Assembly: GCF_019059575.1 (NCBI RefSeq)
Contig: NW_024881839.1
Span: 218,501 to 282,500 of the forward strand
Direction: 5' to 3'
From: Amphibalanus amphitrite
Taxonomy: Eukaryota > Arthropoda > Thecostraca > Balanomorpha > Balanidae
DNA: 64,000 nt
Positions within the stretch are counted from its first letter, which is position 1; every line of letters starts with the position of its first letter. Positions 23,871-36,798 of the stretch are shown here, in pieces. The position numbers were made by a program, and so were the translations under genes. Under the pieces are notes generated by a model. It had not been told where the DNA came from. It searched no databases and worked only from the letters and a program-made list of their open reading frames with translations.

Positions 23871-24185
23871 GGTATGTAGAATCATGTTTTGCTTTATTTT
23901 TACATTCGGGTGAGTAACCCAGTTATTAGATTTATTTTACGCATATACCTGCAGCTCAAAACATCTACCACAATTATGCTCGTCAATAGGCTATCTTATA
24001 TACCGAGACAAACATACATGTTTTTTTTTGCTACTTTTTCTTCCCTTTTCCTTTTTTATTCGTTTTTTTCATTTTCTTTTTCGAATATTGTTGCTATCTG
24101 GCGTTCAGTAGTGTCGTAGCTTGTAAATACAGAAAATGTAGCTTTAGAAAATGTTGGAACTTAGGCATGCTATTACTTATCACTA

Positions 24186-24609
24186 TAGTTCGTTTTTTTT
24201 CCAAGTTTTTTTCTAAGTTCGACCCTCACTGTAAACATCTTTTTGGAAACAGCACGAGAATTGCTAGCTGAATTACTGAGAAAACTGGTTAGCGCACTTT
24301 GTATTGGAGATATGAATTAATATTTTCAAAATAAATTTCTAACACCGACGATATACTGTTACGTTTAACGCCGTGCGATTTATTAATTAGTTTACTTATA
24401 CTTCCTGACAAGTCCTCGATCCTTGTGGGGCTGCAAATACCGAGCTGCGAGTCTGGGAAAAGAAGCCAGGTAGAAATAATTTTGATACAATTGATCGTCT
24501 GCGAAATCATTGTGCGCCAACGAGTTTTCTCAGTAATTCGGCTGCCAATTCTCGTGCTGTGTTCAAAGAGATGTTTACAGTGAGGGTCGAACTTAGAAAA
24601 AACGAACTA
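24186..24609. mobile_element. Fold-back MITE with about 105-bp inverted arms
   Basis: The left arm (TAGTTCGTTTTTT..., through TTCGACCCTCACTGTAAACATC and AACTGGTTAGCGCAC to 24,298) returns as its complement at 24,510-24,609. A roughly 210-bp AT-rich centre separates the arms. TA (or TATA) flanks both sides. The arms carry small differences, so it is not brand new. It has no coding frame. Confidence 0.85.
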
Positions 24610-25458
24610 TAATCTTGGCCTACATTCTGCCGACGACGCAAGCCGAAACATATTTTTATATTTGTGAGTTGCGAAAAATACAGAATAATTTATAACACTG
24701 TTATTTATGTACAAAACCAGATCTCTACGCAGGGAAAATGTCATGAACATAGTGCTTGAAGACAAGAACGCTTCAAAGTTGATGCTAGACGGCGATAAAG
24801 AAATCACGCGAAGTATCAGAAACCAGTTGTCTTCTCTCCTACAGTGTTTCTCCTTACTCACCCGTTTCTTCTGATCTCATCTACTTCTTCCCCTTTAAAG
24901 ATTTTGTCTTCATCAAATCAAACGCATTGAGCCATTTATGAATTCCAGAAATAGGTCCGGTCGCGGCATCAGTTGGGGCTATTTATACCCGGCGCCCTAT
25001 TCGTGCCACGGCTGATTGTATCACGTTAGGTCTGTCGGGGAGGCCACAGTCGGCTGCGTCTCCTGAAGGAGGGAGGGGAGGGGACTCCGGGGAAATACTC
25101 GCCCACCACACCGCACCAGACAGACCCCAGAGATGCGAGCCGGCTCTCATCTCTTCCTGACGTTGGGGAACGGTGCTCTGCGTGCTGCTGCAATGGGGAA
25201 CTTCTGTGTTCGCACAAGTTTTATTGCTACGTCAGCTTAACAGAATATTAACATTTAACATGCCAGTATGTGTGTTATATTTTGGTTATCCTGAACCTAA
25301 GTTGAGTGATTTAAGCCAGTTTTAACCAGAAACAATAACATGTTACATAATCGAATTCAAAATAACGGAAGCAATTTACGTGCTCGGAGGAACAAAGCAT
25401 AAAGCAATGATCACTTGTAGCCAGTATTCTAATCTTTTCCCCACACTTCTGCGTTTAA

Positions 25459-26713
25459 CCCGCGCCCCAGTGGCGGTCTCAGCCAACTTCGCCCTAGTGG
25501 GAGGGGGGGGGGGCATATGTTACCACCCACCTCTTAACTCAAAAACTAAGAGGGCTAGGAAGACGCGGTAAAAAGCAGTCGATAGCTCTCAATGCGTACG
25601 TTTGAAAGTACTCAGGTCATTTTCATCTTAGAACAATATTGGGGTCACTGGAGGTCATCAAAGGTCAAAATTTGCCAAATGTCATTATATTTCTCAGAAA
25701 ACATGCATTTATCTCAGGAACTATGATAGCTAGAAAAAACGAATGGGAAAGCAATCGATAGCTTTTAAACTCTTCTTATGAAAAGGTCATCATCAAAATA
25801 GCTAGAAAAACGAATGGGAAAGCAATCGATAGCTTTTAAACTCTTCTTATGAAAAGGTCATCACCAAAATTGACCTCAGGTCAACGGTTTAGCCTCCAGA
25901 GGGCAAAAACTCCAAAAATACCTGTTTTTACGAAAAGTGTTTTTCGACAATAACTTTCGACTAAAAAAGCCACGACATTTCTATTGCCAGAATCGTGTTC
26001 CTCTCGCCGAGACGCGTCGAATGAACTATAATTTGACCTTCAAAGGTCAACTTGAAAATTTGACCTCAGGTCAAGGTCATGACCTGACCGGAAAAGGTCA
26101 TGTTGCATATCATTCGATGCGTCTCGGCAAGACAAACACAATGAAGCCATCCCCAGCGTTCTATCTCTTTCCAATCGAGAGTTATTGGCAAAAATCTGTT
26201 TGTAGCCTCAAATGACCTCGGATGACCTTTCTAGAGGCTATCAGCAAAAATGACACCTTGGTCATCACGGGTGGTCCAAATCATTGTGATTCTGAAATAT
26301 TTGGACTGTTCCTATGCGTACACACGGATCTAGAGACATTTTCATTTTTCTCCATTGCCTTATAATGGTAAGGTCACGACACTGACCTGACCTTAGGTCA
26401 CAGATATAAAAAAATCCGAGATAAACAAATTGTAGGCGTCTATAACATCATGCAATCCACCAAGTTTGAAACCTTTCTGACAAACACTGCAGGCTGGACA
26501 TGATCGCAAACTTTTTTTTAGGCTTGGTCAGTTAACTTGACCTGGTGACCTGACCTGACATGACCTGGGGTCAAAAATTTCACACATTGTCCAAAATTGA
26601 TGTACAAAAAGCTACCCCAAGCGGCGCGGCGCTACGCGCCGCGGTTTTTTATTTACACGCAAAAAACGCGACAGGGTGGTAACATATGCCCCCCCCCCCC
26701 ACTGGGGCGAAGG
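25459..26713. mobile_element. TTAA-flanked element with dense AGGTCA half-sites
   Basis: This 1,255-bp unit lies between TTAA at 25,455-25,458 and 26,714-26,717. The ends are CCCGCGCCCCAGTGG and, read inward from the right, CCTTCGCCCCAGTGG. Like the nested element it has G/C tracts near each end and a GC palindrome (GGCGCGGCGCTACGCGCCGC) near the right end, so the two belong to one wider family. AGGTCA or TGACCT occurs repeatedly, as direct and inverted pairs (GACCTCAGGTC near 25,873 and 26,062). A 71-bp tandem duplication lies inside. No protein frame is present. Confidence 0.78.
25728..25868. repeat. Two-copy tandem duplication of about 71 bp inside the TTAA element
   Basis: AGCTAGAAAAAACGAATGGG onward to AAAAGGTCATCATCAAAAT is repeated immediately, with one base lost in the A-run and one substitution (CATCATC to CATCACC). 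The near identity suggests a recent slippage or unequal exchange. Confidence 0.85.
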
Positions 26714-26717
26714 TTAA

Positions 26718-29700
26718 TTGAATCTAGCCAATTGCCATCCCTAATCAGTAATTAATGGCTACAGAGAGCAGTCTCGAACAACAACATTGAACCATTCTCG
26801 GCTCTCGTAAGGAAATATTATATTTGTGTTTCTCACGTTTCTTATACCTATTGGGCTCCGAGTTTTTGAAGAATGGTTTGACTGGAGCGGAAGTTTTCAT
26901 ATTATTGAGGAATAACAAATGCTACAAGAAGCCGAATACAAATCTGTCGTTGCCACTACTCATATGACACCTGTATGCATATTTCTACCAACATGGTGAT
27001 TAATTCCTGACCAGCACTCGTCCGAGATTATTTGAGAACGAGCGCTTTCCCGCGCTTTCCCTCCCAAAGGATGACGCCTATTATACCATGTTGACTTCTG
27101 GCCCTAATTTAGCAGCTAAACAAACACTATATGGCAGATGAATACAATTATAGCGCTCCTACAGAAAACACTGGCGAAAGTGTTACAACTTTGTAGGAAT
27201 ATGAGTTTGTATAAAAACGTAACTCGCTGGAAGATTGGCATTAAACTTGACCGAAAACTTTACAGTTCTTAAAACAAGAGCAACGGAACAGGGCGCACGT
27301 GCTACGCAGGAATCATAGCATACCTTTTCCAACCTTTCATCCCTTTCATACCTTTTCTACCATACCTTTTCCAATCCGGCATGTATGAACTAAGACACAT
27401 GATTATTTGTCTCCACTGCATTCCTGTTTGTTTGGACAGAAAGTAGACACACTTGTCTCATAAGACGCCGAGGGCGGCGGATTCTCTGACCCATGTTCTA
27501 CCGATGTCGGTGATTATTTTCCATCAGAATTTATCGCTTATTTCAGCGAATTTATGGGTGGATGCTTTCACGGTCGGCTCTGGATGCAGCCACACTCCAT
27601 CCCCGCCGATCTTCTACAAGCAGTGGCGTGAAATATCCGCCCACGGCCGGCCGCAGAAAGATGCGCCATGAATTACTCGGACCGGCCGACGGCACACCGA
27701 TATATCGTAATTCGCTCCCGCCACAACAGTGAACTATTTTTAGCGTCCCGGAGGGGGAGGGGGAGAGCTGTACCCCTCCAGCCACCGCAGTGGGTGAGTT
27801 GCCTCTCCCCAAACACCAGGTCAACCGACGTACCAACTGAGGAGCGAGCCCATCGCCACTGCTGCGCCCAGAGAGGATGAAGGGACGGGACAGACGGGAT
27901 AAAATCCGGTGTCCAGACAATGACAATCCCACGGCCAACCGTTGGCTCCTGTCCTAAATCTTCGACCCTGCGCAATATGTCACATCCTGTCACATGAAAG
28001 CTCATGCCACTTGTAAACTCCGACTCATAATTTAGCCCTGCCTGACCTCAGGTATCATGCCCGTTGCCCAGCCCAGCACACCATCCCAGCCATTATTCCC
28101 CGAAACCAACACAGACTGTCACGGACACCAGATCCGGCCACGTGTCGTGCATGTGCAAACATATCCCATCGCAACGGCTTTCTCGGCTCATCCATGTTTG
28201 TGACATTCGAGGATATTTCCAGGCTGCCATTGTCCACCCCCGATATTCACTCGGGCTGGCCACTCTGGTCACCCGAGCTGTGTCCAGTGACCAGTGACAG
28301 CCAACCGAGCATCGCGCTGGTCACTGCGGGCACCATCTCGTGCCCGAGGTTGGCCGAATTAGTGGGGTGTTGGCGGTGGCGCGGAGTGGCCATCGGTTAA
28401 CTGTCGACACCGTCTCCGATAGGTAATAACGCCGACAGCGCTGCCGCCGCGGCCTGACACACCTCAGTCATCATGTGGTCGCTATAGCGGCAGGGCACTC
28501 TGCCGAGGCGTGGCGAGCGGGCCGGGTCAGCGGAGGGCCTTCCGCCGCACCTGTGTACCGACTATGGTGGTCTAATGAATCAGCGGTTATATGGTGGCGG
28601 GGCTATCACAAGGCTATACGTTGATACAACAAAATTATTTGGTTATATCTTTTTAAAAACTTATCGGTAACAGTGTGTCGTTGTTAAGGCCATAACGGGG
28701 TTCCAAGGGCATACTGAATGGCGGTTTTAATGCAATGTTTCATTCAAGCACATCTTAGATGATCAAAACATACAAAACCAAAACCAAATTCGGGTAAAGA
28801 CATTCGATTTCGAATGCCTATTCGAGTACAAATTTTATCCAACTTTTTTGAAGGGGTTAATTAGAGCCATACCGCTGTGCAATTTTTTAATTATGCTTCA
28901 TAAAGTGAAACTGAAATTAGCTTGAATGACTTATATTCGGGTTTGGATATAGGTATAGGATCACAACTTGATGAAATTAACACAAATATTCTGAACTCAG
29001 CAGGGTGCCTGTCATATCCTTGATGGAGCCGGTCGTGTCGCCCAGAATCGTTCGGCCGCGTTCAATACGATGCTGGTACTACTTGGAGCCTTGTTTTGAT
29101 TTGATTTACCGAGAAAATTCGTGTTTTGAGCGGAAAGACAGGCCCCATTTGGCAAACTTAGAGACCGATACAGGGTCGGTTTTCGCTTATTTTCTAAGCA
29201 GAGATCGAAAGACAATCTTGAAAATGGAACCTTAGGTATGTACGTATGTAATCACAACAGCTTTTAGATCTGCATTGTGCATCAGTTAATCATAAATCAT
29301 AATTTCCGTTCAAAACCTGGGCAATGAAAGGACTTGTCCAGCGTTTTCTATTTCTTAGAAATATTCATTGGCGTTTGCAGGCTGTCAAAATTACAAGTAC
29401 ACATTGTACTATTTATATATTACGACATTATACTATTTTCGCAGGCTCGGAGGGGCTTGCACGTCATCTTACTTGACTTGATGACAAGTGTTAGAAAGAG
29501 CGGCATGAAGTGAACCAAATGTCAAATAACCTGAATGTCATTGTTTCACCCACGTCCTAGCGCCTGGCCTCGGAGACTTGGTGGCTGAAACTGAAATAAA
29601 CCGGCCTGCCCATCCGAGCCTCGGTGGCGGAGCTGCGCGATAAATACAGACGGATTCCGCCGCGGCTCACGGCAGGTTTGTCATAATCTGTTTGTGAAAC

Positions 29701-31264
29701 GCGGCGTGGCTCGATGACTCGGTTGATCGGAACTCTGCCACCGAATCCAGAAGGAGTCCACGGGTCTCGAAAGACGAGGGGCCAGGTGCTGGGGGGAGGG
29801 GGACGGGGACGGACGCTGGCAGCTCGACCTGGCTAGCGTTTGTTTATTGTCGGAACAGAGGAGCGGTATGGGCCGACGCCGGCAGCGAACGGAGGAGAGC
29901 AGAGAGACGGAAACGTGCCGCAGCTGAAAGAAGCCACAGAGCTGAAGAGAGATACGCTCACAGAACGAAATAACATTCCAAAATATGAAAAGGGATTTGA
30001 GGAATAGATCGAGAACCTCAGAGAAGCAAACGGGTGATGTATTAGATTGTAAATAAAATAAAGAAATATTTTCCAGATGTTTTAATCAATACAATGACAG
30101 ACCGGAAAGATATGATTCTTCTTGCCAAGCCAGAGCTGAAGCCTGAATATGAAATTCCTGGAACCCCACCCATCTTAGCGTCTGACCTCAATGGTCGTGG
30201 CTGTGTACGAGAACAATGTCCTCGACCACTTGCAATTCACGTGTCGTTAGGAGGTAGTCATCGCTTTAATTTAACGGCCCGAGCAGTCGTAAATTCGCCG
30301 GAAAGCCTCTTCCGTAAGACGAAAGGCGACATTTTGTACTGAATTTAGAGCTACAAACACAATGCAGGGGGACGGTAAGGTAACTAATAGATTCAGGTAG
30401 ACGTAACGCACGTTCAGCGTCGTTTACACGATATGTGATAGGACGTGCCATAAGATGTACTAAAATGCGACTGCTTGCATAACACATTTTTGCACCACCT
30501 TGCGGCATGGTGGCGTGACTATTTTTTGGAAAGTAATAGGTATTGAGTTAGGCATTCATTAGTAGTGATACGTTCTACTCGATCTGTTCACTGTATTACC
30601 TATAGGGAGCTAGCCAGCTTCAGAAAAAAATCAGTGTTATTGTTTCTTATTCGGGTTTCACTGTTGTAATATATTATTATCTACCTTAGTGTTAATAATG
30701 TTATTTGTATCACATTATTCGTAGGTGTATGGATAAAAATGTGGAAACTGAACAGACAAGTGTTCTACATGATGTTCAACGTCACCCGCCATAGCACTCA
30801 TTAGGTGAGTTTCAGGCCCATCAATGGGACTTATCCCACCCAGGTGGATTTACTGACGACGATAGAAGATGTAGTTTATGGAACCAGGATCCACTCAGGC
30901 CGGAATACATCCAGCGAGAAGAGATAGGCCATTCACTGGTGATCGCGCGTTGAACGGGCTGACACCAGACTGGTGAGTCATTATTCTCTGCCGGGCCGGA
31001 AATCCATTGACGTTATTGCACAGCCATGCACCGCTGAGTTGCAAGGCTCTTGAGTGAGCGATGACCAAGTCACCAGTCTAGGACAAAAGGCATTATCAAC
31101 TCAGCCAACAGCACTCAAAATGAGCACCAAAGACAAATGCTTCCGTGAAGCTTGCTCGTGGAAAAGGACACATCTGCTAATCTACCTATGTTGTCACATG
31201 CTGCACTTCAACTTCTTTTATACCAGAGTGATACATCTTGCTTGCAACGGATTATACTGAGTGC
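26718..31264. other. Anonymous stretch, no gene identified
   Basis: GC-richer islands at 27,450-28,560 and 29,560-29,950 have several open frames on both strands but no recognisable protein or consistent splice pattern. The rest is AT-rich. Confidence 0.4.
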
Positions 31265-31272
31265 TGTCCAGG

Positions 31273-32267
31273 CATGGGTGGAGAATGTTTGAAAAAGTTA
31301 CCCCGGCCGGCGACCGATAGTCGCGGGAAGACGATATACTCACGTTGTTCTCAACGGTCATCATCAAACCCCTATTCTGACGCATGGAATAGGATGCTGT
31401 GTTTGTTCAAGGATGAGCGTTGAATCCGACACCGTATTATTCAAAACATTTTTGGAATGATCGAAAAGGCAATTTCCTTTTAAATTATTATTTCTTTTTA
31501 CTTAAACTTCCAATTTCACACCGAACCCAAACCAAACCATATGCCATTTTGAGTACCTAAATGTTGCGTTTTCAGCTTTTTATTGTGTCTCAAAATAGCT
31601 ACAAAAAGACAACTCACCATAGTAGAAGCTTTACAGAGAAATTGACAGATCGAACCATAGCAAAGCACTACAATAGGTCACTGACATCCACGGGCGTAGC
31701 CTTTTTCAATGTTGGACGGCTCTTATAATACAAACATGGAGTCGATCCAGGAATATCGACCGGTCCCGGTCTCGTAGCTCAGTTGCTAGAGCGTTGGATT
31801 CCGCGTGGCGAGAGCACGCGGCCCGGTTACAACAGTCCGAGTTCGAAGCATGATGGCCGCTCGGTGTTTATGAGCACCCTGACGGGTGCGCTCATAAACG
31901 GGTGTGGTTGCGGTTGGTGGCAGGTCAGTCGAAGGCAATGAGGTTAAGCAGTGGTTTTAAAAAAGTGCGCCGAAGGCGCGACAAAATTTCGAAACTGAAC
32001 AGGATGTGAGAGCAATCTTGGCATTGGCGACCACACGCGGGTCTTTGGGTTGGAGATTATGGCAAGTTAAGTAAATGGTAAATACCTACCTGATTTGCAA
32101 TATTACGCCCATGGAAGTCAACATTCGAAGAGCGTGAGTTTTCTTTTCTCGTATGGAGACAGCTTTTAGGATTTACAAGAGTAGAAAAGTTACCCCGGCC
32201 GCGCCGGGGTAGGCTGAAAGTTACCCCGGCCACGGCCGGGGTGGCCGGGGCAGGTTCTCCACCCATG
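31273..32267. mobile_element. Non-autonomous hAT-type element copy B (uninterrupted), inverted relative to copy A
   Basis: This is a 995-bp unit with the same CATGGGTGGAGAA inverted repeats and an 8-bp target duplication TGTCCAGG at 31,265-31,272 and 32,268-32,275. Its interior aligns in reverse orientation with 11,688-12,452 plus 13,492-13,720, so it preserves the uninterrupted state (GAAGTTTAAGTAAA on the minus strand) of the site where copy A holds the nested element. Sequence identity is high throughout by eye, suggesting recent activity. It has no transposase frame. Confidence 0.9.
31769..31850 (+). other. tRNA-like segment within hAT copy B (not a functional tRNA)
   Basis: GTCTCGTAGCTCAGTTGCTA followed by GAGCG resembles a tRNA 5' half: TAGCTCAGTTG is a good pol III A-box and GCTC/GAGC could form a D-arm. 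A perfect 7-bp hairpin (CCGCGTG-GCGAGAG-CACGCGG) then replaces a normal anticodon arm, and GAGTTCGAAGC about 60 bp later is a weak B-box. A T-arm and acceptor stem cannot be paired. The inverted copy in element A is at about 12,110-12,190. It could be a pol III promoter captured by the transposon. Confidence 0.55.
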
Positions 32268-32456
32268 TGTCCAGGAATCCGAAATAAGCATGTTTAAGTA
32301 GGGAGAGTCTTCTCATACATAGATGGACTTCCTATACAGAAAAAAACGACGTTATAAACACCATCTGTCTTCCTGACAGGGAGCTGGAAATGGAAGCTCC
32401 ACAACGAACACAGTTCTTATCAAATTACAAAAATGCGCAAACTTCATACACATTAC

Positions 32457-32523
32457 ACATGTCCAAATACATCCAAATAGAATGTAAATGATTTACATTC
32501 TAGTAAGATGTATTTGGACATGT
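32457..32523. repeat. Imperfect 67-bp hairpin
   Basis: ACATGTCCAAATACATC pairs with GATGTATTTGGACATGT, and AGAATGTAAAT with ATTTACATTCT, with a short unpaired stretch between. No TTTT terminator or promoter is evident. It is probably a tiny MITE remnant. Confidence 0.7.
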
Positions 32524-35157
32524 CAGTGACAACCGCCTTATAGCTGCCTTGGTGTGGCAGGGTATTCGCCCATCAGGCCATTTTGCTTTGCCTTTCGTCC
32601 TTCTGCGTCCCTATTTGCATAATCCACGACACGCACGCACGCAAATGCAGCGTCTCTTGCCGCAGACCTGTTGCCCTTCAATCCATCTCCGGTGTCTCAC
32701 TTACCGTATGAGATGGGTCATTACTTCTCGTTACCGACACGTAATAACCTTAACATCAGCGGAGCTTACCGCTCGCGTGATACGTCCGAGTGATAATGCG
32801 CCGTGCTTGAATAAATCGCACAACATCGGGTAAAAGGAGCATAACTTCGTGGAAAATGGAATGCAGTCCTAAGGAGAATGCGCTCCCATCGTAAAAGTAT
32901 ATCCACAGCTAGTGTAGATTAATGATCTGTCAATGTTACAAAAGAAAATGCATTTTCTTCACCTTATCCTCACTCAGAAAATTTCGGTAGTGCTCAAAGA
33001 GCACAACACAAAGATCAAATAATAGGTCTTGCTTCTGAGATGTGCCAGTTTAATACAAATCGGTATGACACGAATGGTCGGTATAGTCATATAAGTCAGC
33101 TGGCATTGCTTTGCCAAGCCGAGGTGGCTTGACATGTCACCTGTGTACAACGTCGCCTCCCCTGCCGCCCATTCACTGAGCCAGACTTGATTGTTATCTC
33201 CCTTGAGTTTTGCATGGAGCTCATGAACAGCGCTTTATAGTACTGGAGATCCTTACTATACGGACTGAGCGCTAAGATCAGTGAAATAACCGGTGAGGCG
33301 TTTTTGGGCCACTGGACGACTGACGAGTGAGCACAATAACGCCTTGCACGTACACACGTTATAAGCGAAATCCCAGTGAACTTGCGTGGGTCAAAGAGTC
33401 TTCTATCAAGCGCCATCAGCCCATACATTGTCAACTTTCTCCACTCTTCAATTCAACACCAACAGCACCACTCTACCATACACCAACATCACCATTCAGT
33501 TCCAAGCCAAAGCACTCCATACGGACATTGTGGAGTTTTTGCAAACGGGACAATTTTTACAACCCTGATTTAGCATGCAACACGTGCGAGGATTGTCCCC
33601 ACAAAAAGGTTTGAAAAGGTTTCAACATTGAGGTTGAGGCCATGGGTTACCTAACAAAAGAGATTGTTCTTCCCGACGCACGATTGAGAAGAAAATAACA
33701 GATAAGCATAGATGGGAGATGTATTTAAATTCTATTATTTCTCATACACGCTATAAGTTCCTGATTTCTCAAAAGTGTTACAGGTCGGGCCAAGCTCGAT
33801 CGGGTCGAGCCCCATGCCTACCATTTTTTTTCTGGTTCGTATATAAAAGACTGTTTGCGTTAATCGCCAAGAAGCCCTCTCTGTCTATGGACTCCTCAAC
33901 TGTTGTTCTGCCATTTTCCCCATAGCTTGCCCGAATTTCCCGGGGACGGATGGCACGGCAAAGAAAACAAGAATCCTGATGCGGACAACACTGCGTAACC
34001 CTATCAGGCACCAGTCGGTGAGGCCCTGTCGGCCAACATGAAAATTCACCTTCATATTTTAACTTCAACGTTAGTGCCGTCAACTACCTCGTTCTCGGTG
34101 CTTGTGCGGGTGAAAATAGTGTCATTACGGGACTTTATTGGCAACGTTCTGAGAATTAGGGCCCGACATAATCTAGCTGTTAAACATAACGTTGCTGCTC
34201 CTGTTAGACGTCCGGCTCGCTCACAGTGCATGCGAATGTGTTTTTTTTTTTTGCTAAAATGGACCTACCTTGGACGGACCTGCCTTAAAAAAATCAACAT
34301 CGTTTGTTACGCGAATTCGAACGTCATATCTCTGCCGTCAAATCCATTCCACATTCCATTTTATTTTCACCTCATGAATGAAAAGGACAGTGCGAGTAAA
34401 GTAACCAATGATAAAGGAATACTAACTACATTGACTTAAGAACAGCCTTTATTATTTTTAATTTGTCATTTACTACACTAAAAGCAAAATCGGCTCATAC
34501 CTCTCGAACAAATTTTCGCATTTTTCATGATGTAACCAAAATAGTGAAACCTAGCGCCCCGTGCAATGTCATTTCATGCATGGCACGCGCAGAATAAAGT
34601 GTAACAGGCCATACGTTATACAGCTGATGAGCGGTGTGCGTGGCTGCTGACAATGAACCGCTTCCATTTCCGTCGCGATAATAAATGAGTGGAGGTCCCA
34701 GCGCCAGCGGGTGGGTAGGTGGTTAGTTCGGTGTTGCAGCCGCCGAAAATTAGCCAGCTTCCCATGGCCCGGCTGTTACGAACAGTGGAGTAATTCAATT
34801 GGTGTTCATGCAACAAAACAAAAGAGAGACGGCACAAGTTGCACAGTGCACTGTGGCAGTTCAAAGTCGCTAGCGAGGGGACTGAATTGCGAGGAATCGA
34901 CTTCAGTTGGACGAGTAATACTGTTAGGGCCAGTATGCACGATGCGCATGCAAAGCCCGTAACCACATATTTGTTTTATACCAAATCGCCCGTTTCCGAT
35001 GATGCGGTCTCTTGTCTCCTTATTGCGAGCACCATGCATTTCAAAAATAAAATGTTGAAATGCAACTACATTCCTCATCGTGTCCCGCGAAAATATGACA
35101 AAGCAAGTATTGTGCGAAGCGAGGCGACCAAACAGATGAGCACTGCAGACCACATAT

Positions 35158-36678
35158 CAGTAGGCGGAACTATGGTCATGAGTACCCAAATATAGGAACG
35201 TTCCCATTTTTGGGAACGGAGTTCCCAAATATGGGAACGGGCGTTCCCATTTATGAGAACGGAAGGCAATTTTTCGGCCGTTCGCCCACTAAAACTCAAA
35301 AGTGCATCACGTCTCAAAAAAGTGCACGCTGATTTAAGTATCTACTAAATCTCCATAAAGTTATCTTTAATCTGACCGTGGAACAAGGAAATTGACCGTG
35401 GAATGATATTTTTAATGATTTTTTAAAAATGACAGAATGGTGGAAATATGGGTTATACGACATTTAACATGCAATTTTAAGGAAAATGAAGCATTTTTTA
35501 CATTTTGAGGTCAAGTATAATAATTTTCGCCTGGTTATGAAGTTTCATTCTAGCGACACCAGATGCTGACATATGCAAGCGAACACGCGGACAGTCCCGA
35601 GGTAATATTGTTGACTTTTGGTGTCGGGGCGATCGACCGCGTGCAACGTCAGTGATTTTACCGAACTACTGTTGTAAACTCAGTTTCAGTGGTTTAAAAT
35701 CATTCAGCTGTATTTTATCAGCCCTGAAAGACATATTTTATTTGGATGCTAGCTGTTTGGCGTTGTTTTATAAGCAGCGTCATGAGCGTGGTTTTTGTCT
35801 TCGGCGTTTCTAAGCATGATCGTTTGGAGGGAATTTCTCTGATATAGGTCGCTCTGTGTGGCTTATTTATAATTTTTATGCTGATTTCGATCGTTCCTCG
35901 TGCCCATCCTACCAGGCCTTTTGCCACTACACTCATTAAGAAAGGAAAAAACTAGATTTTCATTGGGACTAGGTGTTTTGAGGGTGTAACATATTCAGCG
36001 TTCCCATTTTTGGATACTTCTTGTGCTCGTCAACTCTCGGTGATTAGCAGACAGGTGCTTGACATGTCTCCACCCTCGGCGCGGACGGTGGATATAGGTA
36101 TGGAAGACCTTGTTGAACATCGCTGAGCGTTGTGGATTACGTAATCCTGCAGAGGGGGGCGTGCCCGCTGCGAGATCGACGGGAATAAAAGCGCAGAAGA
36201 CCGGGCGAAACATGCAACGGTCTTGCCGGAAAGGTCATCTGATGATTGTTGCATTAACAATAATTTGCGGCGTTGGACGTGATGCTTGTTAATGAAAAGA
36301 GCCCCTGAAAGGCGTCGGTGAAATCGTTCCCAATTTTGGGTACGCCGTTCCCATAATAAGGAACGCTTGCAGCGCCAGTATACGAGAGCGTTCCCAAATT
36401 TGGGCTCGCGGCCCGGGTGATGGACTGCTTTAGAAATAGGGGAACGATTTGAAACTACGATGGGCCTTACAATATCAAACTCTTTCCCAACAATATTGAG
36501 ACAACTATCAGGCGGTTCACGATCGTTTTATATTTTTTGGACGTCATTTAACGGTTCTTTTTCTTGTTTTAAATAATGCCTACATGGCGTTCCCATATTT
36601 GGGTTTATCGTTCCCAAACATGGGAACGAAAATGCGTTCCCGAAAATGGGTACGCTTGACCATAGTTCCGCCTACTGA
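35158..36678. mobile_element. TA-flanked element with GTTCCCA palindromes, about 1.5 kb
   Basis: Inverted ends TCAGTAGGCGGAACTATGGT (CA) match perfectly over about 22 bases, and over 33 bases with few differences, between flanking TA dinucleotides at 35,156 and 36,679. Inside, GTTCCCA-n4-TGGGAAC palindromes and half-sites cluster at 35,199-35,262 and 36,588-36,655, with more at 36,001 and 36,328-36,410. No transposase frame was seen. A TA target duplication would suit Tc1/mariner-like or related elements, but the ends do not match a family I can name. Confidence 0.8.
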
Positions 36679-36798
36679 TATAGCTGAGAACGCCCTTATC
36701 CCATACACACATTATATGGTTGTGTACTGATCTATGTGAGCACGCCACTTTAAATAACACTTGAAATGACCCCATATTCAATCATATTGGACACTCAC

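Noticed and set aside
27552-28005. Overlapping open frames on both strands near 27.6-28.0 kb
   Set aside because: Frames on three phases are open because of GC content; no domain or convincing exon boundaries.
31769-31850. Functional tRNA gene
   Set aside because: No acceptor stem or T-arm pairing and no anticodon arm; kept only as a tRNA-like module.
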